A stretch of DNA of 64,000 nt from Pseudescherichia sp031998825 (GCF_031998825.1 NZ_DAMACX010000001.1:62001-126000); one strand, 5' to 3'. Counted from the first letter of the stretch, positions 25,430 through 35,209 are shown. Translations and numbers: made by a program. The notes: generated by a model not told the origin, from the sequence alone.

Positions 25430-27028
25430 ATGAAAACCGTACAGCAAGCGACCTACGACATTCTTCGTAGTAATGATATGAATATCATCTTCGGAAACCC
25501 GGGCTCGAATGAACTGCCGTTTCTGAAAAACTTCCCGGAAGACTTCACTTACGTGCTGGGCCTGCAGGAGGCTGTCGTACTCGGCATTGCCGATGGTTAC
25601 GCTCAGGCATCCGGCAAACCGGCACTGGTTAACCTGCACTCTGCTGCCGGTACCGGCAACGCAATGGGGGCCCTGGCCAACGCCTGGAATTCCCACTCCC
25701 CGCTCATCGTCACTGCGGGTCAGCAGCACCGTGCAATGGTCTCTGTGGAACCTTACCTGACCAACATCGATGCCACACAGCTTCCGCGTCCGCTGGTCAA
25801 ATGGAGCTATGAACCTTCCACCGCCCAGGAGGTGCCGTATTCCATCAGCCGTGCCATCCACACCGCCATGTCAGAAGCAAAAGGCCCGGTGTATGTGTCC
25901 GTTCCGTATAATGACTGGGCTCAGGATGCGGAAGCACAGAGCCGGTCCCTGCTCAGCCGTAAAGTCACGAGCCGTCGTGCTCTGGATGCCACCTCACTGG
26001 TAAGTATTACAGAAGAGATCCGTCTGGCTAAAAATCCGGTTATGGTTCTGGGTTCTGACGTGGATGCTGACGATGCCAATGACATTGCCGTTCAGCTTGC
26101 TGAAAAACTGAAATGCCCGGTCTGGGCGGCACCGTCCACACCACGCAGCCCGTTCCCGAACAGGCATCGCTGCTTCAGAGGCCTGCTGACATCAGGTATT
26201 AACTCCATCTCAGAGCAGCTGTCAGCTCACGATTTGATTCTGGTCATCGGGGCACCGGTCTTCCGCTACCATCAGTATGAGGCCGGGGAATACCTGCCTG
26301 CTGACGCTAAACTCATTCATATCACCTGCGATATCAACGAAGCCGCCCGTGCCCCGGCAGGGGATGCCTGGGTTGCTGACATCAAACCGGCCATGCTGCA
26401 GTTACTGGGATCGGTGGAAGAAAAAGCGATCGAGTTGCCGGACTTCAGAAAATCACCGCTGCAGGTCAGTCTGACGTCACCCATGCGTCCTGAAACCGTC
26501 TTTGACACCCTGAACTGGGCGGCACCGGACAATGCCATTTTCGTCAACGAGTCCACTTCCACGACGGCTGCCATGTGGGAACGCCTGAACTTTGAAAGTC
26601 AGGGTAGTTACTATTATGCTGCCGCAGGTGGCCTGGGCTTCGCAATGCCTGCAGGTGTGGGCATTCAGATGGCCCGCCCGGATCGTCAGGTCTTTGTGGT
26701 CATCGGTGATGGCTCATCGAACTACAGCATTCAGGCGCTGTGGACAGCGGCGCAGTATAATGTTCCGGTTATCTTTATCGTGATGAAAAACGGAACCTAC
26801 GGTGCCCTGCGCTGGTTCGCCTCTGTTCTGGAGATTGGTGACATCCCTGCCTTCGATGTGCCCTCGATCGATTTTACCAAAATCGCTGAAGGTTATGGCC
26901 TGCAGGCTTACACTGCCGGTAAACCAGAAGAGCTGGAGCGTGCCATTGCCAGCGCCCGTCAGTCCGGTAAACCAGCACTGATTGAGGTCGAAACCTGGGG
27001 TGCCCTGCAGGACATGCAGGCGAAGTAA
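25430..27028 (+). CDS. mdlC: Benzoylformate decarboxylase-like ThDP enzyme
   Basis: Thiamine-diphosphate enzyme of 532 aa resembling Pseudomonas putida MdlC closely over its whole length; it decarboxylates benzoylformate (phenylglyoxylate) to benzaldehyde. The MdlC active-site residues are present with the same numbering: Ser26 in FGNPGSNELPF, Glu47 in LQEAVVLG, His70 in NLHSAAGTG, and the second-His loop PVFRYHQYEAG. The ThDP/Mg2+ motif is GDGSSNYSIQALW. The ATG at 25430 has a GAGGAG ribosome-binding site. No mandelate dehydrogenase or benzaldehyde dehydrogenase gene is nearby, so the pathway is either partial or uses a different 2-keto acid. Confidence 0.9.
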   Translation: MKTVQQATYDILRSNDMNIIFGNPGSNELPFLKNFPEDFTYVLGLQEAVVLGIADGYAQASGKPALVNLHSAAGTGNAMGALANAWNSHSPLIVTAGQQHRAMVSVEPYLTNIDATQLPRPLVKWSYEPSTAQEVPYSISRAIHTAMSEAKGPVYVSVPYNDWAQDAEAQSRSLLSRKVTSRRALDATSLVSITEEIRLAKNPVMVLGSDVDADDANDIAVQLAEKLKCPVWAAPSTPRSPFPNRHRCFRGLLTSGINSISEQLSAHDLILVIGAPVFRYHQYEAGEYLPADAKLIHITCDINEAARAPAGDAWVADIKPAMLQLLGSVEEKAIELPDFRKSPLQVSLTSPMRPETVFDTLNWAAPDNAIFVNESTSTTAAMWERLNFESQGSYYYAAAGGLGFAMPAGVGIQMARPDRQVFVVIGDGSSNYSIQALWTAAQYNVPVIFIVMKNGTYGALRWFASVLEIGDIPAFDVPSIDFTKIAEGYGLQAYTAGKPEELERAIASARQSGKPALIEVETWGALQDMQAK

Positions 27029-27117
27029 TCTGCGCAACAAACAGAGGGGAGAATAATCTTCCCTCGTGAATTCTGCTGTATCGGAGCCTGTGCTCTAATG
27101 TAATCTAAGGTGTGAAT

Positions 27118-27897
27118 ATGTCCCTTTCCGCAATTCAGTCCATCATTAAAAACCTGAAATCAACCGACATCCATATAGTGGATTTAACCCATCAGTTAAA
27201 CACGTCCTTCCCCACACTCACCTTACCGGCCGAATATGGTCAGACATGGGCATTCACAAAAGAGAACATCTCCAGCTATGACGAAAAGGGACCAGCCTGG
27301 TACTGGAATAACTTTTCCTGCGGTGAACACACCGGTACTCATTTTGATGCACCGGCGCACTGGATCAGCGGTCGCGATCGGGAAAACAATACGGTAGACA
27401 CCATCGAGGTGAGCAATTTTATCGGCGAGGCCGTGGTTATTGATGCTGTGGAGGAAGTACGTCTGGACAGCAACTGGGTGCTGACAAAAGAGTATCTTCA
27501 GAGCTGGGAGGCAGAGCATGGCCAGATCCCTGATAATGCCTGGGTCCTGTTTCGCAGTGGCTGGTCCGAGCGTATCAACGACCCTGAAAAATTCGCAAAT
27601 CTGATTGACGGGAAGCCTCATACTCCAGGGCCGGATCAGGCATGTGTGCAGTGGATGATTGAAGAAAGAAACGTCCGTGGATTTGGTGTTGAAACGATCA
27701 ATATTGATGCGGGTCTGTCCTATGACTGGCCAGTTGCCTATCCCTGCCACAATCTGATGCTGGGGTCTGGTCGCTTTGGCCTCCAGTGTCTGAATAATCT
27801 GGCAGACCTGCCTGCCAGAGACATTCTGATCGTCGCAGCCCCACTGAAAATAGAAGACGGCTCCGGCAGCCCGCTACGTGTCCTCGCTATCTACTGA
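27118..27897 (+). CDS. Cyclase family (kynurenine formamidase-like) metal-dependent hydrolase
   Basis: A protein of 259 aa of the KynB-like cyclase fold. The metal-binding motif HTGTHFDAPAHW (His-x3-His-x3-Asp with a following His) is intact, and a C-terminal PCHNLMLGSG stretch is typical. The ATG at 27118 is preferred over the GTG two codons earlier. It follows the decarboxylase by 89 bp on the same strand and ends at a strong terminator, forming a two-gene operon. Known members hydrolyse N-formylkynurenine, isatin or related amides/lactams. With a benzoylformate decarboxylase neighbour, isatin (giving isatinate, a 2-aminophenylglyoxylate) is an attractive but untested substrate. Confidence 0.82.
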   Translation: MSLSAIQSIIKNLKSTDIHIVDLTHQLNTSFPTLTLPAEYGQTWAFTKENISSYDEKGPAWYWNNFSCGEHTGTHFDAPAHWISGRDRENNTVDTIEVSNFIGEAVVIDAVEEVRLDSNWVLTKEYLQSWEAEHGQIPDNAWVLFRSGWSERINDPEKFANLIDGKPHTPGPDQACVQWMIEERNVRGFGVETINIDAGLSYDWPVAYPCHNLMLGSGRFGLQCLNNLADLPARDILIVAAPLKIEDGSGSPLRVLAIY

Positions 27898-27900
27898 AAA

Positions 27901-27924
27901 AAACCGCCAGATGGCGGTTTTTTT
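27901..27924 (+). terminator. Rho-independent terminator of the mdlC-cyclase operon
   Basis: AAACCGCC/GGCGGTTT around AGAT, then TTTT; it begins 4 bp after the cyclase stop. Confidence 0.92.
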
Positions 27925-28150
27925 AATTCAGCAGAAAAATGAGTATCAGACAGGTCAGTAAGGGGGCAATAATGGGTTTGTATTCCCTGTTAAAACCAAG
28001 GATCACAATAGCTCCGGACTTAACACCCAGCGCAAAAGCATATCCTGCCTGAATCCAGAACAATATAATGGATGTGGGATTATCTCCGCAGTCATCATCA
28101 GTGCAATGCCCGGCCGTAACAGCAACCTTATGGGACGGAAGTATTTTAGT
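27923..28150 (-). pseudogene. C-terminal remnant of a membrane transporter
   Basis: A leftward open frame of 75 codons without a start, ending TAA at 27923. It encodes two hydrophobic segments: IILFWIQAGYAFALGV, then SGAIVILGF, and after KPI a final IIAPLLTCLILIFLLN. It looks like the end of a permease whose 5' part has been lost. As it converges on the mdlC-cyclase operon, it may once have belonged to the same catabolic set. Family not assigned. The sequence between 28151 and 28368 shows only the hairpin at 28268. Confidence 0.45.
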
Positions 28151-28267
28151 TCAGGTCCTGTGAACTCTGTGCGAAGTAGTCTGCGTAGGTTACGCTTACG
28201 AGATAACACTTTACACGCGGGTGCCACTCTCTCAATACCCCCTGTTAATTACTTTGAAAAAATTAGC

Positions 28268-28298
28268 TAAGCCCGCAGGATCATTCCTGATGGGCTTA
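28268..28298. terminator. Hairpin, probable terminator
   Basis: TAAGCCC/GGGCTTA outer stem with an inner AGGA/TCCT stem, 71 bp beyond the leftward rhamnosidase stop. The T-tract is weak. Confidence 0.5.
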
Positions 28299-28368
28299 AA
28301 TTTATTATGGCCTTTTTATGATATAGCCGATTCATTAAATTCCATACGGGCTCGAATTACAGCGCCCA

Positions 28369-31014
28369 CTAACTGTCTCTCAATACTTTAAGAAGATGGT
28401 TGCCTGAACCAAAGCGCAGAAGTCCTGCCTGAATGTCCTGTTCTGGCGGAGTGACATTTCCCTCTCGGGCAAGTTTCCATCCTTTGGGTAGCTGTAAACA
28501 GGCCTGCGTGTTGCAGGGGACGGTTAACCGGATTTCGCCGGTCTGCTCATCCCGCGCCCAGTGAATGCTTACCTGCCCGTATGGCGATTCGTGACTTGCC
28601 TCAGCCCAGTTGATGAAAGCGTTGTTCATATCAGGGCGGAAAAGTATACGGTTGAACGCAACGGCGCCTTTTTCCATATCCAGCCCTGCCAGATAACGGT
28701 ACAGCCACTCTCCAATTGCGCCATATGCATAGTGGTTGAAGGAGTTCATGTTATCGCTCCAGAAACTCCCATCCTGCCTGATACCGTCCCAGTGCTCCCA
28801 GATGGTAGTTGCGCCCTGGTTTACGGAAAACAGCCAGGACGGGAACGTGGTCTGACATACCAGCCGGACAGCGGTGTCATGGTAACCATAATCCGAGAGT
28901 GCAGCACACAGCCACGGCGTACCGAGGAAACCTGTCGTCAGGTGATAGTCGTTTTCCACAACCAGTTCGTTGAGGCGGGATGCAACTTTCTTCGCATCAC
29001 TTTCATCAAGAAGCTGAAACGCCAACGGCAGTATATGTGCAGTCTGGGTATCAGCACACATGCCCCCTTCAGGAGAGAGAAATCTGCTCTTAAAACTGGA
29101 CCTGATATTGTCAAACCATTGCTGATAGAGACGTTTTTCATTCTCAAGTCCAAGAACCGCAGCAGCACGGGCAAGGAGGTTTGTTGAATGGGCATAAAAA
29201 GCGCTGGCTACCAGATAGACCGGCGTTGCGCCAAAATAACTGTCTGGTTCGGCATCAAGGGCCAGCCAGTCGCCGAAGTGAAAACCAGTTTCCCAGAGCC
29301 AGGGGTTATCACCTGTACTCTGGATATAATGCACCCAGGCTTTCATTGATGGCCACTGCTCCGCCAGCAGTTGTTTATCACCATACATTTCGTAAATAAC
29401 CCACGGACAAATAACTGCTGCATCCCCCCAGCCGGATGAAGTATACGTTTTGTCCCCCCACATTTTAGAGATATAGTCCCGCAGAATGTCGGGGATCACC
29501 ATGGGGACCGTGCCGTTGGGTTTTTGGTCCGCAGCCAGGCTCTTAAGCCATTTTTTGAAAAACCGATGAACATTATAATTGTAGGCAGCTGTACGGATAA
29601 AGATATGCGCATCCCCGGTCCATCCCAGCCGCTCATCACGCTGTGGGCAATCCGTCGGAATATCAACGAAATTCCCTCTCTGCCCCCATAAAATATTCTG
29701 GTACAGCTGATTAATATCGTTATTCGAACAACTGAAAGAGCCCGTTCTGGCCATATCTGTATGCAGGACTTCTCCGCGGATCGCATCTAACAACTGTTGG
29801 TCGCTGAAGGTGCTGAGCCCGTTTATCTCCAGATAACGAAATCCCTGAAAGGAAAAAGTAGCAGCATAGTCAATATCTTCTCCGCTGCCGATAAGTGACA
29901 CCCGTTGCGCAGCCCCGCGTAAATTACCGGTATAAAACTGATTTTGGTTGTCCAGCACTTCGGCATGGCGTAACTCAATGCGTTCTCCTTTGGCTAATTT
30001 TGCCCGAATCCGGATGCGACCGACCATGTTCTGCCCGATATCCAGAATTGCGCGAGACCCGTTCCGGGAAATAACCCTCTCAGGTTTCAGCGTCTGAGTT
30101 ACTCGTACAGGTTCTGCTACTTGTGCGATGAGGTGGGGTCCCGGTTTATCAAGAATATTCACTTGAGACCATTCACCGGCATCAGTAATGGCATGTTCAA
30201 CCTGCGCATCCCACGTTTCACCATGATAAAAACTGCTTTGTTGTTGCGGGGCGAGGTGATGCTGCCATTCATCATCGCTCAGTATCAGGCGTTCCTCGCC
30301 ATTCTTCATCGTGATATGCAGCTGGACAAAAAGTGCTTTACGATCGCCATACAAATGGCGTTTTTTAAGCCAGCTCAGCTCGCCCTTGTACCAGCCTTCT
30401 GCAAGACCTGCACTTATTTCGTTAGTGCCTTCCTGAAGGAGGCTACTCACGTCCCAGCTTTGAAACTGGACGTGATGCTGGTAGCTCGTCCAGCCGGGAC
30501 TGAACAACTCATCACCCACGGGTTTGTTGTTAATGCTCATCTGGTAGATACCCAGTGCAGAAGCATGAAGCGTTGCTTTGGTTACTGAGGCGGGTAGTTG
30601 AAAATTACGTCGTAAAACATGAACACTCTCTTCTGCTGTTGTCGCGTCATCAGGCGTGATCCACAAACCCCGCCAGACATTCGTTGGCGACGGTGCTGCC
30701 TCAAAAAATCCGGGCTGGCTCCATTCGGTTACGTGATTATTACTTTCCTCTATGCGCACGCGGTAAAAGTAACGCTGTCTGACAACCGGTAAAAAACCCG
30801 GAGCCTGAACATGAAGCGAGCAACTATTTTCAACCCAACCACTGTCATAAACGACAGCAGTAAAGGTTTGGTCTGAAGAAATTTGAAGTTGATAGCCGCG
30901 CTGTAAAATATCAGGCACTTCAGAGCTAATAACCCAGCTGAATAAAAGTAAGTTTATATCAGCTCCAATGAGAGAGCTTTCACCGTTACAGGTAATACGC
31001 TCGATAGCGGTCAT
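28369..31014 (-). CDS. GH78 alpha-L-rhamnosidase
   Basis: A glycosidase of 881 aa releasing L-rhamnose from rhamnosides. There is no signal peptide, so it acts in the cytosol on imported substrates. Domain order as in bacterial GH78 enzymes: N-terminal beta domains (to about 440) with FSPGWTSYQHHVQ and WYKGELSW, an (alpha/alpha)6 catalytic domain with PTDCPQRDERLGWTGDAH (catalytic Glu region), GATTIWEHWDG and MNSFNHYAYGAIGEWLY, and a C-terminal beta domain. The start overlaps the stop of the transporter gene by 4 bp (ATGA). It is the second gene of a leftward operon divergent from an AraC regulator. Confidence 0.93.
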   Translation of the reverse strand: MTAIERITCNGESSLIGADINLLLFSWVISSEVPDILQRGYQLQISSDQTFTAVVYDSGWVENSCSLHVQAPGFLPVVRQRYFYRVRIEESNNHVTEWSQPGFFEAAPSPTNVWRGLWITPDDATTAEESVHVLRRNFQLPASVTKATLHASALGIYQMSINNKPVGDELFSPGWTSYQHHVQFQSWDVSSLLQEGTNEISAGLAEGWYKGELSWLKKRHLYGDRKALFVQLHITMKNGEERLILSDDEWQHHLAPQQQSSFYHGETWDAQVEHAITDAGEWSQVNILDKPGPHLIAQVAEPVRVTQTLKPERVISRNGSRAILDIGQNMVGRIRIRAKLAKGERIELRHAEVLDNQNQFYTGNLRGAAQRVSLIGSGEDIDYAATFSFQGFRYLEINGLSTFSDQQLLDAIRGEVLHTDMARTGSFSCSNNDINQLYQNILWGQRGNFVDIPTDCPQRDERLGWTGDAHIFIRTAAYNYNVHRFFKKWLKSLAADQKPNGTVPMVIPDILRDYISKMWGDKTYTSSGWGDAAVICPWVIYEMYGDKQLLAEQWPSMKAWVHYIQSTGDNPWLWETGFHFGDWLALDAEPDSYFGATPVYLVASAFYAHSTNLLARAAAVLGLENEKRLYQQWFDNIRSSFKSRFLSPEGGMCADTQTAHILPLAFQLLDESDAKKVASRLNELVVENDYHLTTGFLGTPWLCAALSDYGYHDTAVRLVCQTTFPSWLFSVNQGATTIWEHWDGIRQDGSFWSDNMNSFNHYAYGAIGEWLYRYLAGLDMEKGAVAFNRILFRPDMNNAFINWAEASHESPYGQVSIHWARDEQTGEIRLTVPCNTQACLQLPKGWKLAREGNVTPPEQDIQAGLLRFGSGNHLLKVLRDS

Positions 31015-32354
31015 GGGTTCTCCTGTTTAAAATTATAAGCGGTTGGAATAGGGTTTTTTTTATCTGTCATAGAACGCTGGTAAATGTAAAAGATCACTAC
31101 CACCGCCCAACAAAAAAAGGCCGGGCCAGCACAGCGAACAAGATTTATCCAGAGAAGCGCTGAATCTGACTGAACAGCTACGTTAGGCATGTAACCTGCA
31201 TAATCTAAAATAAACCCGGCCACGGCAGCTGATACAGCGAACCCCATCTGCATCGAGAGTGCGTTCAACGAAAACAACATGCCGTCGCTGCGGTGACCAT
31301 TGAATTTCTCAAGGGAGTCTGACGTTTCTGCCATCATGCCCGTGATGGCAACCAGCAGAATCCCAATGCCTACACTAAACATGCCGGCCAGGATAAAATA
31401 AATGACAGGAAAATTTACTGGAGCAAATATCATTACCATACAGATAGCTCCCATGCACATGTATGTCAGTTTTGCACCCTGAGAGTTTCCTGCTCTGGAA
31501 ATAATTATGGGGGCGCATAATGAACCTATGACCTTACAGGTATAGCTCACCAGGATATAAATGGGGATGAGATCAGGCTTAACCATGTAATATTTGAGGT
31601 AATAGATCCCTACGCTATTTTGTAAACCAACACTCAGACCAAATGTAATCATTGCCAGTACAACACATCTGACCGGAATGCTTGACATAGCCTGACGTAT
31701 TGCTGCAACAAAGGGTTTCTTTTCTACTGTTGCCGCAACAGGTAGTTCCCGTGTAGTAAAAAAAAGCATCCATGAGAATAGAATACTAAGAATACCGACC
31801 AGCAAGCCAATCCACATAAATCCACTTGCGTTGTTTTCTCCGCCAAAAAAGTAAATGAGTGGGAGAACAAGAGGAGCGACAATCATCCCTGCAACATTAG
31901 AAAATGCACGACTCAACGCAATGAGCTGACTACGCTCAGTGGCATCGCGTGTCAGATTGGGCACAAGTCCCCAGATGGCAACGTCAATGCAGGTGAAGCA
32001 TAATCCCGCAATATTATAAACAATCAGGGCGTAGATAAACTTCATCGTCGGTGACAGGTCCGGCACCCAGAACATAAGCCCTGTGAAAATACAAAACGGG
32101 ATGGGGACAATAAATAACCATGGGCGGAACCGGCCCCAGCGCGTCTGAGTTCGGTCCATCACCGTTCCTATGAATGGATTAGAGAAAGCATCGATAAGGC
32201 GCGTCACAAGCAAGACAATACCTGCCAGTGATGCGGTCAGACCAAATACATCAGTGTAAAAAATCATCAAATAGGAAGTAACAACGACGCTGAAAATGTC
32301 TTTGCTGAATGCGCCGCTGCCAAAACTCATTTTTTGCCATCGGGAGAGCTTCAT
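31011..32354 (-). CDS. GPH-family sugar:cation symporter (MelB-like)
   Basis: A transporter of 447 aa with twelve hydrophobic segments, of the glycoside-pentoside-hexuronide family, which imports glycosides with Na+ or H+. The family signature is RLIDAFSNPFIGTVMDRT followed by RWGRFRPWLF. Four in-frame start codons are stacked (GTG and three ATG); the ATG at 32354 is best spaced from CAGGTG. It is the first gene of the rhamnosidase operon and overlaps it by 4 bp. The substrate is most likely a rhamnose-containing disaccharide or flavonoid glycoside. Confidence 0.88.
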   Translation of the reverse strand: MKLSRWQKMSFGSGAFSKDIFSVVVTSYLMIFYTDVFGLTASLAGIVLLVTRLIDAFSNPFIGTVMDRTQTRWGRFRPWLFIVPIPFCIFTGLMFWVPDLSPTMKFIYALIVYNIAGLCFTCIDVAIWGLVPNLTRDATERSQLIALSRAFSNVAGMIVAPLVLPLIYFFGGENNASGFMWIGLLVGILSILFSWMLFFTTRELPVAATVEKKPFVAAIRQAMSSIPVRCVVLAMITFGLSVGLQNSVGIYYLKYYMVKPDLIPIYILVSYTCKVIGSLCAPIIISRAGNSQGAKLTYMCMGAICMVMIFAPVNFPVIYFILAGMFSVGIGILLVAITGMMAETSDSLEKFNGHRSDGMLFSLNALSMQMGFAVSAAVAGFILDYAGYMPNVAVQSDSALLWINLVRCAGPAFFCWAVVVIFYIYQRSMTDKKNPIPTAYNFKQENP

Positions 32355-32552
32355 CATCATCACCTGTTATGAGAAATTAGTATCAGCATCACACACTGCT
32401 CACTGAATGGCATTATTCATAGTGCCAGTTCTTCCATCGTCCCTGGCAGTAGGGATAAAACCATGCAATACACTTCACATTTCAGTAAAAGAACCTCCAG
32501 CACTAACAGTGTTTGTGCTGTACTGATATTGTGGACGACATAACTGGGTAAG

Positions 32553-33389
32553 ATGATGTACAGAATAATGTTTGAAAAATATTTCTCAGGCCAGGGACAG
32601 CCTGTTGCCATCCATCAGACTCATCCTGAGGTCAACAATATTGAACATGACCATGACTTTGAAGAGTTAGTTATTGTCGATCAGGGGAGTGGAACGCATA
32701 TCCTGAACGGTGAACCTATCTCCATTCAGACCGGGGATGTGTTCTATATCCGGCAGGAGGATTATCATTACTATGAAAACATGGGTGGGCTTTGCCTGAC
32801 AAATATCCTCATTCATAGTAATGTTAAGTTTTATAATATACCGACGCTGCCACAGATACTCAAAAATACTTTTACATCTTCATCATCCAGTATTTTTCAT
32901 CTACCACTTGAGTCCCGGAAACAATTTAACAGTCTTTTAACCCAATTCAGGGATGTATTGGATGATGAAAGTCCTGTGTTATCTGTCCGCCGGGAAGGTT
33001 TGCTTCTGCAGTTGATTTCATTACTTAGCTTTCATCGTATCAGGGGGGCACACACAAAAAATCGTAGTGGAATTGAATCCTTGCTTGATGAGTTGCGCTG
33101 TTGCCACACTGCCACAATAGACTGGGGGGATCTTTGTGAGAAATATGGCGTTTCTCAAAGAACACTTTACCGTTCCATCCGTAAACTGACCAGCTATTCA
33201 CCAGAGAATTACCTGTTGCGCTTGCGCCTGAGAACTGCACGGCATATGTTGTTGTTTACAGAAGAAACCATAACAAATATTGCATTTGAGAGTGGATTTA
33301 TAAACCCCTCTCATTTTTCTCAGTGCTATAAACGTATTCATGGGATATCGCCCACAGAAGAACGTTATCGTAGGGGAAGTCGCTCATAA
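32553..33389 (+). CDS. AraC-family regulator, RhaS/RhaR-like
   Basis: A regulator of 278 aa. The N-terminal cupin sensor (HDHDFEELVIVDQGSGTHIL, about residues 30-100) binds the sugar, and the C-terminal pair of helix-turn-helices (about 180-275: YGVSQRTLYRSIRKLT, then IAFESGFINPSHFSQCYKR) binds DNA. The layout matches the E. coli rhamnose regulators. It is divergent from the transporter-rhamnosidase operon with 198 bp between, so local activation by rhamnose is the likely mode. Confidence 0.9.
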   Translation: MMYRIMFEKYFSGQGQPVAIHQTHPEVNNIEHDHDFEELVIVDQGSGTHILNGEPISIQTGDVFYIRQEDYHYYENMGGLCLTNILIHSNVKFYNIPTLPQILKNTFTSSSSSIFHLPLESRKQFNSLLTQFRDVLDDESPVLSVRREGLLLQLISLLSFHRIRGAHTKNRSGIESLLDELRCCHTATIDWGDLCEKYGVSQRTLYRSIRKLTSYSPENYLLRLRLRTARHMLLFTEETITNIAFESGFINPSHFSQCYKRIHGISPTEERYRRGSRS

Positions 33390-33408
33390 GTTGACGCCGA
33401 TGTATTAG

Positions 33409-33681
33409 TAACTCCGGCATTTTTGTCTTAAGCGAACGCGCATATTATCAGGCCTGGACCTGCTTCTCTTTTCCTGGGCATTAAACGATATCGTTCTGTA
33501 CAAGGCCGCAACGGTAAGCGTAAGGCTGGTAACAGGTAGTGACGGAGGAATGACAGCCACAGAGATTGTGGATCATATGGTTTTCATGGATCAACCATCG
33601 CGGAGCAGTAGGCTGGTTAATTTCAGAGTGCGGAAATGTTCCTGCGAAAGATGTGCTGACGGTTTTCCTGAGAGACCATAA
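33409..33681 (+). pseudogene. Decayed MarR-type regulator
   Basis: An open frame without a start encodes WALNDIVLYKAATVSVRLV, then TGSDGGMTATEIVDHMVFMDQPSRSS, which resembles the MarR winged-helix block (GMTATEIVDRMVMDKPTVSRLV). The order of Ser/Arg is scrambled after MDQPS and the frame ends early at 33681. The rest, to 33868, contains only short frames, so the gene is probably broken. It lies just before the hydrolase gene. Confidence 0.45.
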
Positions 33682-33868
33682 TCACTGGCAGGAATGTTAT
33701 TCTGATGACGACTTATCAGGCGGCTTCAGTGGACGTTATGAGCGAGCACTCTAAGCCTGCATGGCGTTACTCATTTCGCGGTGGATTAACAGGGAGCAGA
33801 GCAGGTCAACTTGCGGCCAGGTGCGGTGCCCCCCAGCCTCAGCGGCTCAGCACAAAAAGGAAGAACTG

Positions 33869-34780
33869 ATGCATACTGTAAATATCCGTGTAACGATCGG
33901 AGTGGCTTTTTTACTGATGTCAATCTTGGTCCAGGCGTCCGCAGATCAACATCTGTCCGAACCTTCAGAACATCCTGACTCGCAGCGTATCTCTGTACAG
34001 ACGCAGGGCTCAGGAAAGGATGTCATACTGATTCCGGGGCTGGCGTCGTCTCGCGAAATCTGGACCGATTTAGCAGCAGGTTTGCGTACCCGCCACCGCA
34101 TTCATCTTGTCGAACTTGCGGGCTTTGCAGATACACCAGCCGTTTCCAGCCTGGACGGGAAGGTCATTGCTCCGGCTGCTGACGCTATTGCTGAATACAT
34201 CCGCACCAGGCACATAAAAGCACCGGTGATCATTGGCCACTCTCTTGGGGGGGAGATTGCACTGATGCTGGGAGCTCGTCATCCCGACCAGGTCGGTCGC
34301 CTGATGGTCGTCGATGCCTTACCGTTCTATACGTTGATGATTGACCCTGCGGCGACCAGCGAAACGGCTGTCCGGCAGGCCACTGCTATGCGGGACGGGG
34401 TAATGGCACAGTCACCGGAGCAAATCATAAAGTTTCAGAAAACATCCATCGCCCGTTTAGCCAGGACCGAGGCAGTGAGGCCTGCTCTGGTGGCTGCGGG
34501 AAACCGTTCCGATCGCAAAACAGTTGCGGATGCAGTGTATGAACTAATGACTACCGATTTGCGACCTGAGCTTGGCCACATCAAAGCGCCGGTTGAGGTT
34601 GTCTACGCGTATGATGCCTTATTTGGGGTACCGGCAGCCAGCGTAGATACAATGTACCGCCACGCCTATACCTCTGCACCAGATATTCATTTCACGCGGA
34701 TCGATGATAGTTTTCACTTTGTTATGCTTGATCAGCCAGAACGGTTCTCCAGCGTGGTTGAGTCATTCCTTAATAAATAA
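33869..34780 (+). CDS. Exported alpha/beta hydrolase
   Basis: A hydrolase of 303 aa. The ATG at 33869 has AAGGAAG upstream and opens a Sec signal peptide ending near VQASA (about residue 25); the longer upstream frame is rejected. Mature protein: GLASSREIW (HG-type oxyanion loop), nucleophile Ser in VIIGHSLGGEIAL, an Asp candidate in VEVVYAYDALFG, and the catalytic His in DSFHFVMLDQPERF. Likely a periplasmic esterase or amidase of unknown substrate. It stands alone after the MarR remnant. Confidence 0.83.
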   Translation: MHTVNIRVTIGVAFLLMSILVQASADQHLSEPSEHPDSQRISVQTQGSGKDVILIPGLASSREIWTDLAAGLRTRHRIHLVELAGFADTPAVSSLDGKVIAPAADAIAEYIRTRHIKAPVIIGHSLGGEIALMLGARHPDQVGRLMVVDALPFYTLMIDPAATSETAVRQATAMRDGVMAQSPEQIIKFQKTSIARLARTEAVRPALVAAGNRSDRKTVADAVYELMTTDLRPELGHIKAPVEVVYAYDALFGVPAASVDTMYRHAYTSAPDIHFTRIDDSFHFVMLDQPERFSSVVESFLNK

Positions 34781-34964
34781 AGGGTGCCGGAAGCAGCTGG
34801 TCAGATTACTATAATCTCAGCAAAATTATCTTCAGCAACACTTCCGTTTTCTGACCTTTGCGCATAAATTTTAATGGATGCGAACGGAGAGAATGGCCCT
34901 AGTTATTTTCCTGAGGCTCGCTGCTCATTCTGAAAGCCCGGCGACTGAGTCGGATAATGTTAAA

Positions 34965-35138
34965 CTAGTCTTTATTTTCCAGAGCCCGTTTGGTTAATTC
35001 GAGTTTCGCTGTCTGGCGGCGCATTTCCAGCAGGTGGAGCGTTTCATATACATCGATGCCAACAAGGTTTTGCTCTCCCGGCATATCCAGATCGCGTTTG
35101 AGCATCTCGATTTCGCCTTGGGTGATTAATGGCCGCAT
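34965..35138 (-). CDS. Hypothetical 57-aa protein
   Basis: A leftward frame of 57 aa from the ATG at 35138 to TAG. The sequence is protein-like and helical (MRPLITQGEIEMLKRDLDMP; YETLHLLEMRRQTAKLEL), with many charged residues and no membrane segment. It lies 71 bp downstream of the toxin pseudogene on the same strand and may belong to the same accessory module. No family recognised; ribosome-binding site weak. Confidence 0.5.
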   Translation of the reverse strand: MRPLITQGEIEMLKRDLDMPGEQNLVGIDVYETLHLLEMRRQTAKLELTKRALENKD

Positions 35139-35209
35139 AATGTTCTACTGGTCTTAGATATTTGGCCCTTTGCTTTCAGTAAAGCAGGGCATGACCTTAT
35201 GGTCGTTGC

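Noticed and set aside
33566..33754. 62-aa frame on the + strand
   Set aside because: It reads a different frame through the MarR-like remnant and has no ribosome-binding site or recognisable fold.
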